Positions 34,854-45,894 of a stretch of DNA of 64,000 bases are shown here, in pieces (position 1 is the first letter of the stretch; every line of letters starts with the position of its first letter). The notes under the pieces were generated by a model. It was not told the DNA's origin, did no database searches, and was given only the letters and a program-made list of their open reading frames with translations. Origin of the DNA: Paragordius varius (taxonomy: Eukaryota > Nematomorpha); NCBI GenBank assembly GCA_964247055.1, contig OZ176057.1, positions 3,224,001 through 3,288,000 of the forward strand. The letters run 5' to 3'. A program made the position numbers and the translations under genes.

Positions 34854-35936
34854 TTAACCTATTATAAATTTTACTTTTTCTCTCAGTAATAGGAGTTGGT
34901 CTTTTAAGTCTTTCAAATACCAAATCAAACCCTGGAAATAATCAGAAAACCTTTCATATATTTCAGATAACTCAGGCGGGTCTAGTTTATATTTCAAGTC
35001 TCCTATTCTATTACAGAGTTCAGCAACTTGAGTGATATCATAATATTTATGAACAGACTCAGATTTCGGAAGCTTAAAGTATATTTTTAAAACGCTGTCC
35101 CAACGATAAATTAGTTGAATATACTTTTCACATAAAACTATTTTATCCCGAAAAAAATCCCGGATATATAAAATATCAGTCGCGTTTGACAAAGTTTTGT
35201 TGTCCAAAGAAATTTGCTGATTCGAAACAATAGTTTTGGTCAAAAGGTTAGTATTTGGTAAAGTATTAAAGAAACGTGATAAAGAAGTATTTTCTTCATT
35301 ATTGAATATTATTTCTGTTTTATGAATAATTTCATCATTAATATTGTCTATTTTAAAGGAATTCGGAGATGAATATGTGACGTTAAAAAACTGATTGGCC
35401 TCGTTTAGCAATGAAATTAATGATGGAAGATAATCTAAAAAAATTAAAAGCTCTAAACCTAGAATAGTATGTAAAATTTGCTCCAGATGTTTAATAATTT
35501 TTAAATTTTCGGTTGCCTTTAAAAAATTGTCACGAAGATTTTGGACATTAATATTTTTAACTATTGTTTTGAGAGGTCCATGATTATTAAAATAAAGATA
35601 GGTGTATGTGGATATCAAGATTGGATATTCACTTTTGTATTCTAAATACCAATGATAAAAATATTTTGTAGATTCATAACGAAGATCACTGAAAATTTCA
35701 TTGTTTTCAAGTATAGTCAAGGTAGAGAAGTGTTTAAAATACTTAAATAAAATTTTACGGAATTCAGGATCTTGTAAAACTTTATCATTTATTTCTTTTA
35801 ACGTTTTTAGACTTTGTTTTAGATTTTTAATGCTCAATATGCGCATGAAAGCCAATAGATCCTTTTCCGCTTTTTCGAAATCACTTTCTATATTCATGTG
35901 AATAATGGTTGATTTAACGAATGTGGATAATGCCAT
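34854..35936 (-). CDS. Uncharacterised 360-aa helical protein
   Basis: This is one uninterrupted exon of 360 codons with a normal amino-acid mix, rich in Leu, Lys, Asp/Glu and aromatic residues. It looks all-helical and soluble. There is no signal peptide, no convincing membrane span and no zinc ligands. Distinct stretches are KNLKQSLKTLKEINDKVLQD, SVHKYYDITQVAELCNRIGD and a C-terminal SDYFQGLIWYLKDLKDQLLL, which could form coiled-coil-like helices. I do not recognise the family. The gene is convergent with the sushi gene, with only 20 bp between the stop codons. The length of the frame in such AT-rich DNA argues that it is real. The start is the most upstream ATG; a second one lies at codon 14. 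Confidence 0.7.
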   Translation of the reverse strand: MALSTFVKSTIIHMNIESDFEKAEKDLLAFMRILSIKNLKQSLKTLKEINDKVLQDPEFRKILFKYFKHFSTLTILENNEIFSDLRYESTKYFYHWYLEYKSEYPILISTYTYLYFNNHGPLKTIVKNINVQNLRDNFLKATENLKIIKHLEQILHTILGLELLIFLDYLPSLISLLNEANQFFNVTYSSPNSFKIDNINDEIIHKTEIIFNNEENTSLSRFFNTLPNTNLLTKTIVSNQQISLDNKTLSNATDILYIRDFFRDKIVLCEKYIQLIYRWDSVLKIYFKLPKSESVHKYYDITQVAELCNRIGDLKYKLDPPELSEIYERFSDYFQGLIWYLKDLKDQLLLLREKVKFIIG

Positions 35937-36524
35937 CTGACCTTGTGCTAAAATTAAGACTTTTCCTAATATATCAAATTTTATATGTCATCCAAATTAA
36001 AACATAAGAAGAATGAATAAACATTTTATTAACTTAAACGAATATGTTTTGACAATTTTACACTTTTGTGTCTCAATATTGGGGTAGATCCGAGAGATCC
36101 TTTTTGTAAAACTCCAATTTTGAAAGTTCTATTTTTAAAAAACATTGTTCTCATTAGGAAGCTCATATTTTATAGTTTGAAATCGCGAGAGCTCCAAAAC
36201 ACAATTGAAACGGACAGCTGAAATTAAAATCAAAATATATCAAGTTTTTGTTGGTAAAATATAGCCTGGAAGCTTACTATATATATTTTTTATTAATATA
36301 TATATATATATATTTGCTTGATGCTTGGACAAAAATTATAGAAAATTGCGCAAAAAGTGTGAGATAAGAATTTTTTAATTTTACATTTTTTTAGTTATTT
36401 AAAGATAGCATATTTTTAAAATCGGCTTAATATCTTGAATAGTTTTTAAGTTATTCAAATTTCAATCTTTGGGATATAAGGCTACCCCAATGGATAATAA
36501 AATTTAAATAAAAAATTTATAAAT

Positions 36525-37165
36525 TTAACATTTGGTTACAACCCATTCTTTTCACACCATTTATTTGGGATATTAGAATTCAGGCTGACTAAAATCAAAA
36601 TTATAAAAAGTACGGAATAGAAACAAGTGCAAAAGTGAGAACTTACACATTGTTCACAAATAATATCCTGTTACGAAAATGCACCAGGATAATGGTGCTT
36701 TTAACACTTCGATTTAAAGGGAGTTTCTGAATGCCAGAAATGTTTAGGTTGTTATTTTTAAAATACTACTGAAAGAAACGGTTCTAATTTAAATTTATGC
36801 TTCTATCCTAATTAATTTATATAAATAAGCCAAAATATTTTGATAAAATTTAGTTTTGATAACTCCGTATCAGACGCCATTTTTTTACAACATTTTTTCA
36901 AAATGTCATGTTAAAACCTAAAATATATTTGACAATGATATTAACATAAAAAGTGGTACATTTTGCATTATTTAATATTTAACTTATGAACACATGTCAT
37001 GTAAGGCTAATTTTTTACTTTTTAGTTTTACCCTTGAATAAATAATATCCAGTAATTTAGAATAAATTTTTTACTATATTTCTGTAGATGAATGTTATAT
37101 AGCTGCAAATATTTGCCATGATTCAATTCATTACATATTTTCAAAAGAGTGATTTAAAAATTCAT
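36525..37165. mobile_element. Two damaged TTAA elements
   Basis: A fragment starts TTAACATTTGGTTACAACC at 36525 and fades near 36650. A second starts TTAACACTTCGATT at 36701 and continues through the conserved TTATGCTTCTATCCTAATTA core to about 37165, without an intact right end. Confidence 0.6.
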
Positions 37166-37264
37166 TTATCTTTTTGTGGCAAAGGCTCCATATAATGGTG
37201 AAAATTGCCAATATTTTTATGGATTTTGGAAGCTAGCTAAATGCTTTATCTAAAAAATATAGTG

Positions 37265-38545
37265 ACCACAAAAAATATCGTTAAATAAATATATTTTGAT
37301 ACAAAAATGTATCAGGAATGATGGTGCCTTTGGTTTTGGCCCTTACGATTTGAGAAAGTTTTTTTAACTTTTATGATAAGTGCTCTATTAAAAATGGCAA
37401 AATTTGGGCACTTTTTTAGCAAAATTTTATTGTTTAAAGCTAGAGGTTTCATTACAAAAATATCACTAAAACCATTATTAACTACATATAAAAATCAAAA
37501 AATTTTTGAATTAAATTTTTACTTGTGAGGGACGAAAATCTCAAATTTATTATGCTCTTCTAATATGAGCTGATCCTATTAAAATAAAATCAAAAATGGC
37601 AATATATGCAAAATTTTGATCACCAAATATTTTTTTAAAAAATGCATAGTTTTGTAGTTTTGAATTGTACTATATAATTGTTTGAGGCATGATGGAAAAG
37701 GTATAAAAACGCTTTATTAAAACACTTCTATATTGATAGTGCTGACTATTTCTATCACTTCAGAATTTTTATTTATAGGTTCGTTTCCTTGATTTTGGTG
37801 AGTTTTTGTAAGGCCTTTAATCAAATTTCTGAGGTGATAGAAATGTCCAGCTCGAATTCCATAAATAGGATTTGTAATAAAATTTAAAGCTTTTAGAACA
37901 GTTTCCTTCATGAGTCAAAATATGTCATTTAACCCTTAAACGATTAAAATCCCCAATTCAAATTCTCTCTAAAAGATGAATTATGTGTTTCCGGGCTTAT
38001 ATAACTTATTATAAATATATCTCAATGCCCTTAATTGTTTTTCAGCATTATATTTATTTTAAACAAAATTTCATTTTTAAAAAATATAAAAAAATATTTT
38101 TAATCTTAAAAAAACACATAATTTATTTGAGGGTGAATTTGATTGTTTGAGGGTAAATTTGATTGATCAAGGGTGAATTAGAATTGTTTAAGGGTGTATT
38201 GGAAAAAATATAGTATGAAGTATGCTTCAACAGAATTTTCCTAATTAAATTATTCTTTTCTAGAAGAGCAAAAGAATTTTTCGGCGCCCACATATAAAAA
38301 TTGATTTTTTTAAATATTGTTTTCTCTTTATATGTAGTTTATGGTATATTTTAGCCATAATTTTGAAATAACGTCTCTAGCTTTCACCAAAAAAAAATAT
38401 GTAAAAAAGTGCGCAAATTTTGTCTTTTCTGATATATACTTACCACAAAAATGTATATAACTTTCTTAAATCCCTCGTAAGGGCCAAAACCAAAAGCCCT
38501 ATAATATTCCTGATACATTTTAATATCAAAATGTTATATATTTCA
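37265..38545. repeat. Foldback element pair
   Basis: The left arm begins ATGTATCAGGAATGATGGTG and TTTGGTTTTGGCCCTTACG. The same sequence is inverted at 38463-38525 (CGTAAGGGCCAAAACCAAA, CCTGATACAT). Arm similarity extends about 300-380 bp inward. The family recurs at 38560-38860, 54660-55040, 56560-57270 and 10430-11660. A partial R300 element sits in the middle. Confidence 0.65.
37940..38196. mobile_element. R300 element (damaged left end)
   Basis: AATTATGTGTTTCCGGGCTTATATAA starts the conserved interior, cited here only as position 37979 onward. The right end has four AGGGTGAATTTGATTG-like units. Confidence 0.6.
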
Positions 38546-38859
38546 TCGGATTATTTTTAATACCCTCTGAATCGAAACAATGCTTATAAAAAGTAAAAAA
38601 AATATTTTTAAAAAATTTTTTTTTTGGATGAGTCCGAAATCCCAAAGATTTTTGCTCTTCTAGATGGGCTAGTTTTTAAAATAAAAGCAAAATTGTCGAG
38701 ATAGCGCGGATTTTGATTTGGATATCAAAATTTTTAAAAAATGCAGGATTTTCTCAAAAACAATATTTAGCGGTTTGTGGAACGTATATTTTACTATTTT
38801 GAGGAATTATGGAAACGGTATGAATTTAAATACTATGAAAACACTTTTTCTATATATAT

Positions 38860-39730
38860 ATATATATATTTTGATTCCTGAACGTTTCTATCACCACATA
38901 TTTTTTATTGTTCGTTCATCCAATTTAAAACTGTTTTTTTGCAAAAATTTACCAAAAATTTATAGCAAACCAACCTTTGAATAAATATTCTGACGTGATA
39001 AAAAGCTGAATGAGGAATCTACATTTTCATCATCAACACAAGAAAACACAAAAATATTTGATACTATAATTTATGGAAAATCTGAAAGTAGAGCAACTAG
39101 ATATGAACACCTATGTGAATTTTATTATTTTTTTAAATATTATTGTTAAATGTGAATTTAATGCAATATAACTTTGTTTTAACCCAGAGGAAAAAATTTC
39201 CATTAATAACTTTAGTTTTACGGTTAGTAACTCGACAGACTATGAAACGTTTTTTTACACTACTAAATTTTTTATATTGGTTTATTTATATCATATCATA
39301 ATTTATTAATTTAAAATGTGGTCTTATTTAGTAGTTTTTATTTATATCAGTTTAAGTTGGCCTGGAGTAACCAGTTGAACTAATATTGTCACAATACACC
39401 CAAAGTGACATTCATTTTATTATCCAACTAATATTAAATTTCCTTTTGTTAAGTGTGAGGTGACCAATATTTTAAAAAAATATGATAGATTATTACATTA
39501 AGATTTTATGCTATTGCCTTTAGTTTAGTGGCTTGAGTTTTTAAAGTCATTGCTCTCTATCGAAAAGTGGCAAAAATGACATTTACAGAAAAAATTTTGG
39601 TTAATGCAAAAGGCATCTCAGCCAAATATCTTAATATATGTGATGGAGTTTATTTTAAAAGCACATGATACACTTAAATTTTGCCCCTTGAAAATGAAGC
39701 TAGTTTTTATTAAAAAAAGGGAAATGCTAA
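38860..39730. other. Intergenic, no supported gene
   Basis: AT-rich DNA without recognisable coding sequence or strong repeats. Confidence 0.5.
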
Positions 39731-39733
39731 AAT

Positions 39734-39872
39734 CAGAGGTGTAGCTAGGGGGAAGGGGGGCTGATGCACCTGTCGTCATACTTGAAGGGGAGTCGGATTT
39801 AAAAAATATTTTAAATAAAACGGGACGTCATAGCTCATGCAACGGGGGCCAGAACGGCAAGCTATGTCTCAG
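39734..39872. mobile_element. hAT-like MITE, 139 bp
   Basis: The left end reads CAGAGGTGTAGCTAGGG and the right end, on the minus strand, CTGAGACATAGCTTGCC. It is GC-rich inside (GGGGGAAGGGGGGCTGATGC). It belongs to the same family as the element at 5930-6160. Confidence 0.55.
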
Positions 39873-40086
39873 AAAATTTCACTATATACAAATTTATAAT
39901 TTATGGTAGAATTGTTGTAAAATAAGCTATTTTTTTAATGATATTTTTTAATCTTAAGTATAAACATTTTGAAAATAATTCATGGTATTTAAATGCATAT
40001 TGCAAATGGTATAAACAATAACTTTTTTACATATTTCGGCAAAACTTCGGATTTAACAAGCAAGTTCGTTGGGGTTCAAGAATCGT

Positions 40087-40089
<3 letters not shown>

Positions 40090-40165
<76 letters not shown>
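40090..40165. repeat. (TA)n microsatellite, 76 bp
   Basis: A pure TA run downstream of the minus-strand gene that ends at 40398. Confidence 0.95.
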
Positions 40166-40167
<2 letters not shown>

Positions 40168-40334
40168 GACAAAAAAATTTGTTTTTGTTTTTCGATATTA
40201 AATTATTTTCTTATATAATTTTAAATACGATTGATATAATTTTTTAAATTGATCCATAAATACCCAAAATGTTATCTCCCATATATAATGGTGTCATTTG
40301 AAGAATTATGTACTAATTATTTTCAATATAAATT

Positions 40335-40340
40335 TTTATT
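40335..40340 (-). promoter_or_regulatory. Poly(A) signal of the minus-strand gene
   Basis: AATAAA on the minus strand, 57 bp past the TAG stop at 40400-40398. Confidence 0.5.
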
Positions 40341-40397
40341 TGAAAAAATATTTAATCTTTTTTCCACCTGATTATAAGGTAAGTTTTGAAATAATAA

Positions 40398-43300
40398 CTA
40401 TTCCATTGATGCATAGTTTATAATTAGCATGCTTTGACTTTTATTTTGTATTTCGGCCCTCGTGAACTTGGCATTACAAATTAAAGGGATATCTTGGGTC
40501 ATATAGCATTGTCGTGTTGTTTTATTTGACATTTTGGTATTATTTCCATTTAAAATCCATAATAAATGACCCTCAGATGTAAAACCAATTAGTAGGGTTA
40601 ACTGAGTAGTTGATAACGATTGAATGCTTGTTGCATCATCAGTTGCGATTTTTATTGGAATTTCACCCTATAAAACATCGCATAGACTAAATAATTAAAC
40701 AAAGGATTAGTTAGTTTATAGTACCCTGATACTTTTTGTAATACCAACTGTGGTCATAATTACACCGTTTAAATTAAAAGAAGAGGTCAGCAAAATGTAC
40801 GCAGACAATTAATTTGATACAGAGACCTAATTATTGTTTATCTAACATTAAACCACAAGTTAAGTTTACTTAAACCTAGCTTTGGATTTTATATAAATTC
40901 TCTTATAGAGAATTTTATGCCTGAAAACGATCATATACGGCACGCATTTCCATCAGAAGAAAAAGGCTGTCTAAAGTTATTTGCTGCTTGAAACATATGG
41001 TCAATGTGCTCAAACGATTAAAAAATGTAAAAAATGTTATCGAACTATTCTGTGGGTGCTGTAATACAACTCCGAAGACGACCAAATGTCAGATTTAATG
41101 GATATGACCAAACTCAAACTTAACAACAATTGGCAGATTATTTATATTTATTACAAAAATCAATTAACAGATGTCTACCATAACATCAATTGGAAAGACC
41201 ATTCAGTAAATGTGTTTTACACGATGGATCGCAAAGTGACTGAAATGCTGCTTTGAAATCATGCTAAATATTTTTTTATCAACTTGTGACCGGGTAATGA
41301 GTTGCCGGTCCAACATCAATGCCGAATCGCTTTGGCAAAAAAACCATCCTATGTTGGGATCAGAGTGGTGTTAAGTTATATACACTTTTGAAGAACCGTT
41401 AAATCGTTAACAAAGCAATGTTGCTAAAAGCCCTAATTAGAACCATGAATTAAGTAAAAAACACCTATGAGCCATAAAACATGGCTTATTGTACATAAAT
41501 GATTTGTAGACAGCAAAATGAGCGAATACCTTAAAATTGCAATGGAATATATTTCCGCATCCGCTTAACTCCTAACCTGGCGCCATCTGACTTATACAAC
41601 TTCGCATCAATGGGGCACACCCTTTTATATTTTGAGTATTTTTGAAAATGGCTCAACAATTGCTTTTCTGCAAAAGATAATTATTTTTCTTGGCACAACA
41701 TTCATATATTACCTAATAGATAAGCGTTGGTGAAGCCGTTGTATAAAATTTTTTGGTTAAAATTTTAAAACTACATACTTTTTACCGAAATACTGGTAAA
41801 AACTTAGGGGTCTGGTAAATGTAAATTTAAAAAATCATTTGGTGTCTAATCATCGACTACTCTCATAAAATTGTGATCTAAGAAATAAGCAGATCCAAAA
41901 TTGATATTGATTTATAAATAACCATTGTGTTATACAGAAATGTAATACCTCAAACACACAATGTCCGTCGGGAGTTACATTGTTTAGCTTAAATAAAAGT
42001 GTATGTTGGATATTGACTGTGTACTTTATGCAATTCTCTCCAGCTTGGTAACAGATGATCCAACTGCAGCAAAAATCGCCCTCTGACGATTTATTATACA
42101 GGCAAGGTGCTATTTTGACATTACTATTAGTAATATTTGATTGCTGTTGGGCCGACATTAACTTTACCTCTATGATACAAGTTTCTAATGGGTTATTCAC
42201 CATTTTCCATTCCCATTCTACTTGGCATTTGGTGAAGAAATTGGATGTTAACGACATTTTATTGTTAATGGAACGCATGTAAGCCAGACTTGGAAGCTCT
42301 ATAACATGTGAATCGTGACCACCAGAATTCCTTTTCTTTTCCCATAACTTCGTGTTGACCATGGTAGAAGGTGGTAGGAAAGAAACGGTTTTTCGACGTG
42401 TGTTTAATAATCCTGGTAAATTACTAATGGTAACCAAAGATTTTTTAGGCATATTCAGCGTTGATGCGGTAGCAATATTGGTTTTATCTAAATACAATGA
42501 TGGGAAAAGGTGGTTAATAAATGATAGCGGCTTTTCTTATCATAATACGTATTATCACTTGTGAGTCGTATATCCTCGCCATATAACTCTATCTAAAGCA
42601 ACCTCAATTTTAAGTTTCTCCCTAGTTGCGTTTTATGGTCATCCCTCTTGTTTTAGGGTTTCCAAGTTTATCTTACATTAGACTATATTATTCCTATCTT
42701 TTGTCACTACAAATCTCTCCTTTCGATATATCCAAACCAGTGATATCAATTATATCCTCATTTTATAAGCTTTTAGTATAGATCTACATCATAGAATTAT
42801 TTTTAATATAATAATGGTTGTATCCAAATTTTTGATGATTTAATTATGTTAATTAATAAATTTATATGTTTAACACAATAAATCCTATCTTTTACCTTTT
42901 TATAATCATTATTATATTAAAAACTTTAGCCTAGGAACCTTGTAAACTTTGGCTTCCATAGCTTATAAGTTAGGTTTTCGGCCTTCAGAACACATTTAAT
43001 TCAGGGGTGTCTAAGGCCAATGACTTCGCGGGCCCTATTTTGGGATCATATTTTCAACTGGCCGCATACGCAAAATATATGAGCAATAAGAAATATTTTA
43101 TTAGATTTTAAACGAAAGACTGTAAAATTATTAGTTATTATGCTTTCGGAATTAGGAAAGACTTATAATAAAAAAATTTGAGAAAATCAATTTTAATTAA
43201 ATTCCGTATTTTTGAATTCGCGGGTTCCAGAAATGTTTCGGTAGGCCGCGTGTACCCTTGAATATTAACATTTGTCCAGCTTTTGTTTTATTCCCTGAGC

Positions 43301-43825
43301 AGAAACATAGTGATGTTGTTTTTGGTTAATATTTTTCGCCATATACATATTTAAACTAATTGTATATTGTACCAAATTTTTTACAACGAGAACTTCCTTA
43401 AAATAGTTTTTTTTCAGGATCTTTTTAAGAATTTAATTAAAAAATTCTGTTCATTTTGAATCAGATTGTTCCCCTTTGCTTCAAGTGAGGCATTTAGCCT
43501 GCTTTCTTTCATTTTAAAAAATGTATTTAGCTTGCAAATATAATAAAGTTATTTTAAAATAAGGAAAAAATGCACAAAATTTCAGATTTTACCTACCATA
43601 TATTATCCAATCATTTATATAATTCCAAGATTTTTTCTTGGGAGCATTTTGATGTAACATTCCTAACAGGGGTAAAAATTTGCTAAGGTCAACATTATTT
43701 GGATTATGGTTTACATTGATATTGCCATTTTTATCCGCATAAGGATTTACATTAGCGTTTGAGGGACCAACAAAATTAGAATAGCCTGTAGAATTTGTTT
43801 TTATCGTATACAATTGATTCTCCAT
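40398..43825 (-). CDS. Uncharacterised 371-aa protein, four exons
   Basis: Exons on the minus strand are 43825-43597, 42588-42559, 42535-41949 and 40667-40398 (1116 nt, 371 aa; junction phases 1, 1, 0). The N-terminus is Asn-rich (MENQLYTIKTNSTGYSNF, then GNINVNHNPNNVDL). Junction-spanning sequence reads NDWIIYELYGEDIRLTKKPL. The middle has KCQVEWEWKMVNNPLETCII, which looks like the beta-strand core of a domain I cannot name. The last exon holds GEIPIKIATDDATSIQSL and LIGFTSEGHLLWILNGNN. No signal peptide or membrane span stands out. The second exon is only 30 nt and the second intron only 23 nt. Intron 3 contains a dead mariner. Agreement of phases over four exons and an AATAAA after the stop support the model, but the function is unknown. 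Confidence 0.7.
40915..41660 (+). pseudogene. Decayed mariner transposase
   Basis: Fragments in order on the plus strand are an N-terminal helix-turn-helix region near 40915 (HAFPSEEKGCLKLF), then LHDGSQK-like sequence near 41220 and ILCWDQSGVKLYTLLKN near 41350, the mariner WDxxGV-YYELL segment. PNLAPSDLYNFASMGH near 41580 corresponds to PDLAPSDYHLF. Frequent stops and frameshifts show it is dead. It lies antisense in intron 3 of the minus-strand gene at 40398-43825, so its insertion was tolerated there. Confidence 0.8.
42536..42558 (-). other. 23-nt intron beside a 30-nt exon
   Basis: The intron is GT-AG (GTGATAATACG to GATAAG). Removing it joins RLT to KKPLSF; otherwise an in-frame stop follows. 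It supports the very short intron class outside the homology-placed genes. Confidence 0.65.
43002..43260. mobile_element. hAT-like MITE, 259 bp
   Basis: The left end reads CAGGGGTGTCTAAGGCC and the right end, on the minus strand, CAAGGGTACACGCGGCC. CGCGGGCC/GGCCGC blocks lie inside both ends. It lies in intron 1 of the minus-strand gene. Confidence 0.6.
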
Positions 43826-44012
43826 CTTTCACAATTAGTTAGTATACCTAATTTTGAACGATAAAAAATAACTCATTATTAATGATTAAAACTAAAGTTG
43901 ATTGTTAAATTTACCAATTTTATTTACACAGATAGTCTTAAACAGATAGTATTATAATATTTTCTGTTTAAGATATTATATAACATATAATATTTCTATC
44001 TTTGGTTTAGTT

Positions 44013-44690
44013 CAATGGTTCACAACCATTATTTGTTCACGTCCTACCAAATTGAAAATAAAGTCTTGCGGCCCTCCCCTCTTCTTCCAAAAAAACAAAG
44101 ATATGCAAAATATAAATGAGATCCTTGCATCTGAAATTGTTGAAATATTTTTTCTATATTGGGGACTAATCTTGATAATTTACACCTGAGATCTTGATTA
44201 ACCTTCATGTTTCTAGTTTTATTTGTTTATTAAACCAAAGCCAAAAATCAAGTCTCACATAAACACCTTGAAAGGGACCAAATAAAACGTAAGGCAATTT
44301 GAGATTTTGGATAATGCGCTTTTCTCCAAAGTTTATAGCTACTTTCAGCAAATTTTTATTAATTGAACCATATATCAATCTAATACATTTACCTGTACTT
44401 TTATATTACTAACAATTAATAAAAGAAATAATACTTTCAGCAAATTTTTATTAATTGAACCATATATCAATCTAATTCATTTACCTGTACTTTTATATAA
44501 TTACTAACAATTAATAAAAGAAATAGTAATTAGAGACAATATGTCTGAATTCAATCTATGATTACTTCTTTATGATTTATCTATAATTAACAGAAATTTA
44601 AGGTCGTTTCTCCAGGTATTTTGCCCTCCTCCCCTATTTTTGCCCTTCCTGGGCGGAGAGGGGAACGTTGCTTTCTTTTCAGAACCACTA
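44013..44690. mobile_element. hAT-like non-autonomous element, 678 bp
   Basis: The left end reads CAATGGTTCACAACC and the right end, on the minus strand, TAGTGGTTCTGAAAAG. These resemble the common CAGTGGTTCTCAACC hAT terminus. The flanks GTTTAGTT and GGCTAGTT agree in 6 of 8 bases, a plausible decayed target duplication. No transposase is visible. Confidence 0.65.
44340..44525. repeat. Tandem duplication, two units of about 92 bp
   Basis: The unit starting ACTTTCAGCAAATTTTTATT appears at about 44340 and again at about 44433, almost identical. It lies inside the hAT-like element. Confidence 0.85.
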
Positions 44691-44796
44691 GGCTAGTTTT
44701 TTCACCAAATCAAATTTAATTATCTTAAAATGCTATAATTTTGTGCCAAATAAAAATATGCATTTTTGGTCCGATCACAATATCAATAACTTATTT

Positions 44797-45362
44797 TTAA
44801 CACTTCAATTCAAATTGGGGTATCTAAATACCCCAGACTAAATTTAAGTTAATAGTTTTAAAAAATTATTGAAGGAAACGGTCTGAAATTATATTTATGC
44901 TTCTATCCTATTCAAATTATATAAATATGCCAAAATATCTAAATAAAATTTTGTTTTGAAAAAAAGTTCCATGTCAAACTACTTCGACGCCATTTTTATT
45001 TAATAAAATTTTTGCAAAAAAGGCAAAAATTAAAGCTTATTTTTTATTTAAATTACATAAAACATTAATAGTAATAGAAAGCTGTTTATTTTGTATTATT
45101 TTTCAAATTTATTATTGCACACATGTCACATTGATTAAATATTTACCTTTCGGTTTTAGCTTAAAATAAGTAATATCAAGTATTTTTGAATGAAATTTTT
45201 TATATATTTTGGTTTATTAATGTTATATAAGTGCAAGATTTTGCCATGGTGTCAATTCCTTCCATATTTTTTAAAGAATTTAATTTTAAACACGCCTGGG
45301 GTATTTAACTATCCCAATTTGAATCGAAGGACTAAAATGAATGTGTTGCATCCAAGTGTTAA
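44797..45362. mobile_element. TTAA element copy E
   Basis: The 566-bp element is bounded by TTAA, in the reverse orientation relative to copies A and B. It has TTAACACTTCAATTC at the left and GTTGCATCCAAGTGTTAA at the right. Confidence 0.85.
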
Positions 45363-45569
45363 TTATATAATAAAAATATACTTTTAACCATTTTGCTGCC
45401 AAATTTATACTGTGCAAACTTAAGCTTTTTTGTGTAATGATAATATATCAATATAATGTTTTATGCATGTTAGAATAAATTAATATTTTTTCATCCCAAG
45501 CAAAAACTCAATATAAAATTACATATGTAATGAATTGTTAAAAATACAATGATGTTTATGTTTGGTTCT

Positions 45570-45681
45570 TAAATTAATGCGATAAATTACCTTTTAATTT
45601 TTTTGTAGTTTTTTATGTCAAAGCTTAAACTTGCATGCTTTAAAGGTTGTTTTTGTTGAAATTTAATAATCCAATAATTCA
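45570..45681. repeat. Dispersed repeat, inverted copy of 5001-5112
   Basis: GTAAATTAATGCGATAAATT-type sequence and GAATTATTGGATTATTAAAT are shared in opposite orientation with 5001-5112. Family unknown. Confidence 0.6.
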
Positions 45682-45894
45682 ACATGGATAGGTCCGAAAC
45701 CTAAATAAACAACTGATTTTAATATCAAGTAGATCATAATATATCTAAAAAGTTTATAACATCATCATTCTTATAATATACACCATAATCCTATTATATT
45801 ATCGATTCAAAAAAATCCAAAGAAAGAAAATGGCGACGAAAAAGTTTGAGATTAAAATTTTTTACTTCCATAAAAAAATTTGAACGTATAAAAT

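Noticed and set aside
37717-37911. 64-codon minus-strand frame (MKETVLKALNFITNPIYGI)
   Set aside because: It lies in a foldback-family repeat whose other copies do not keep the frame.
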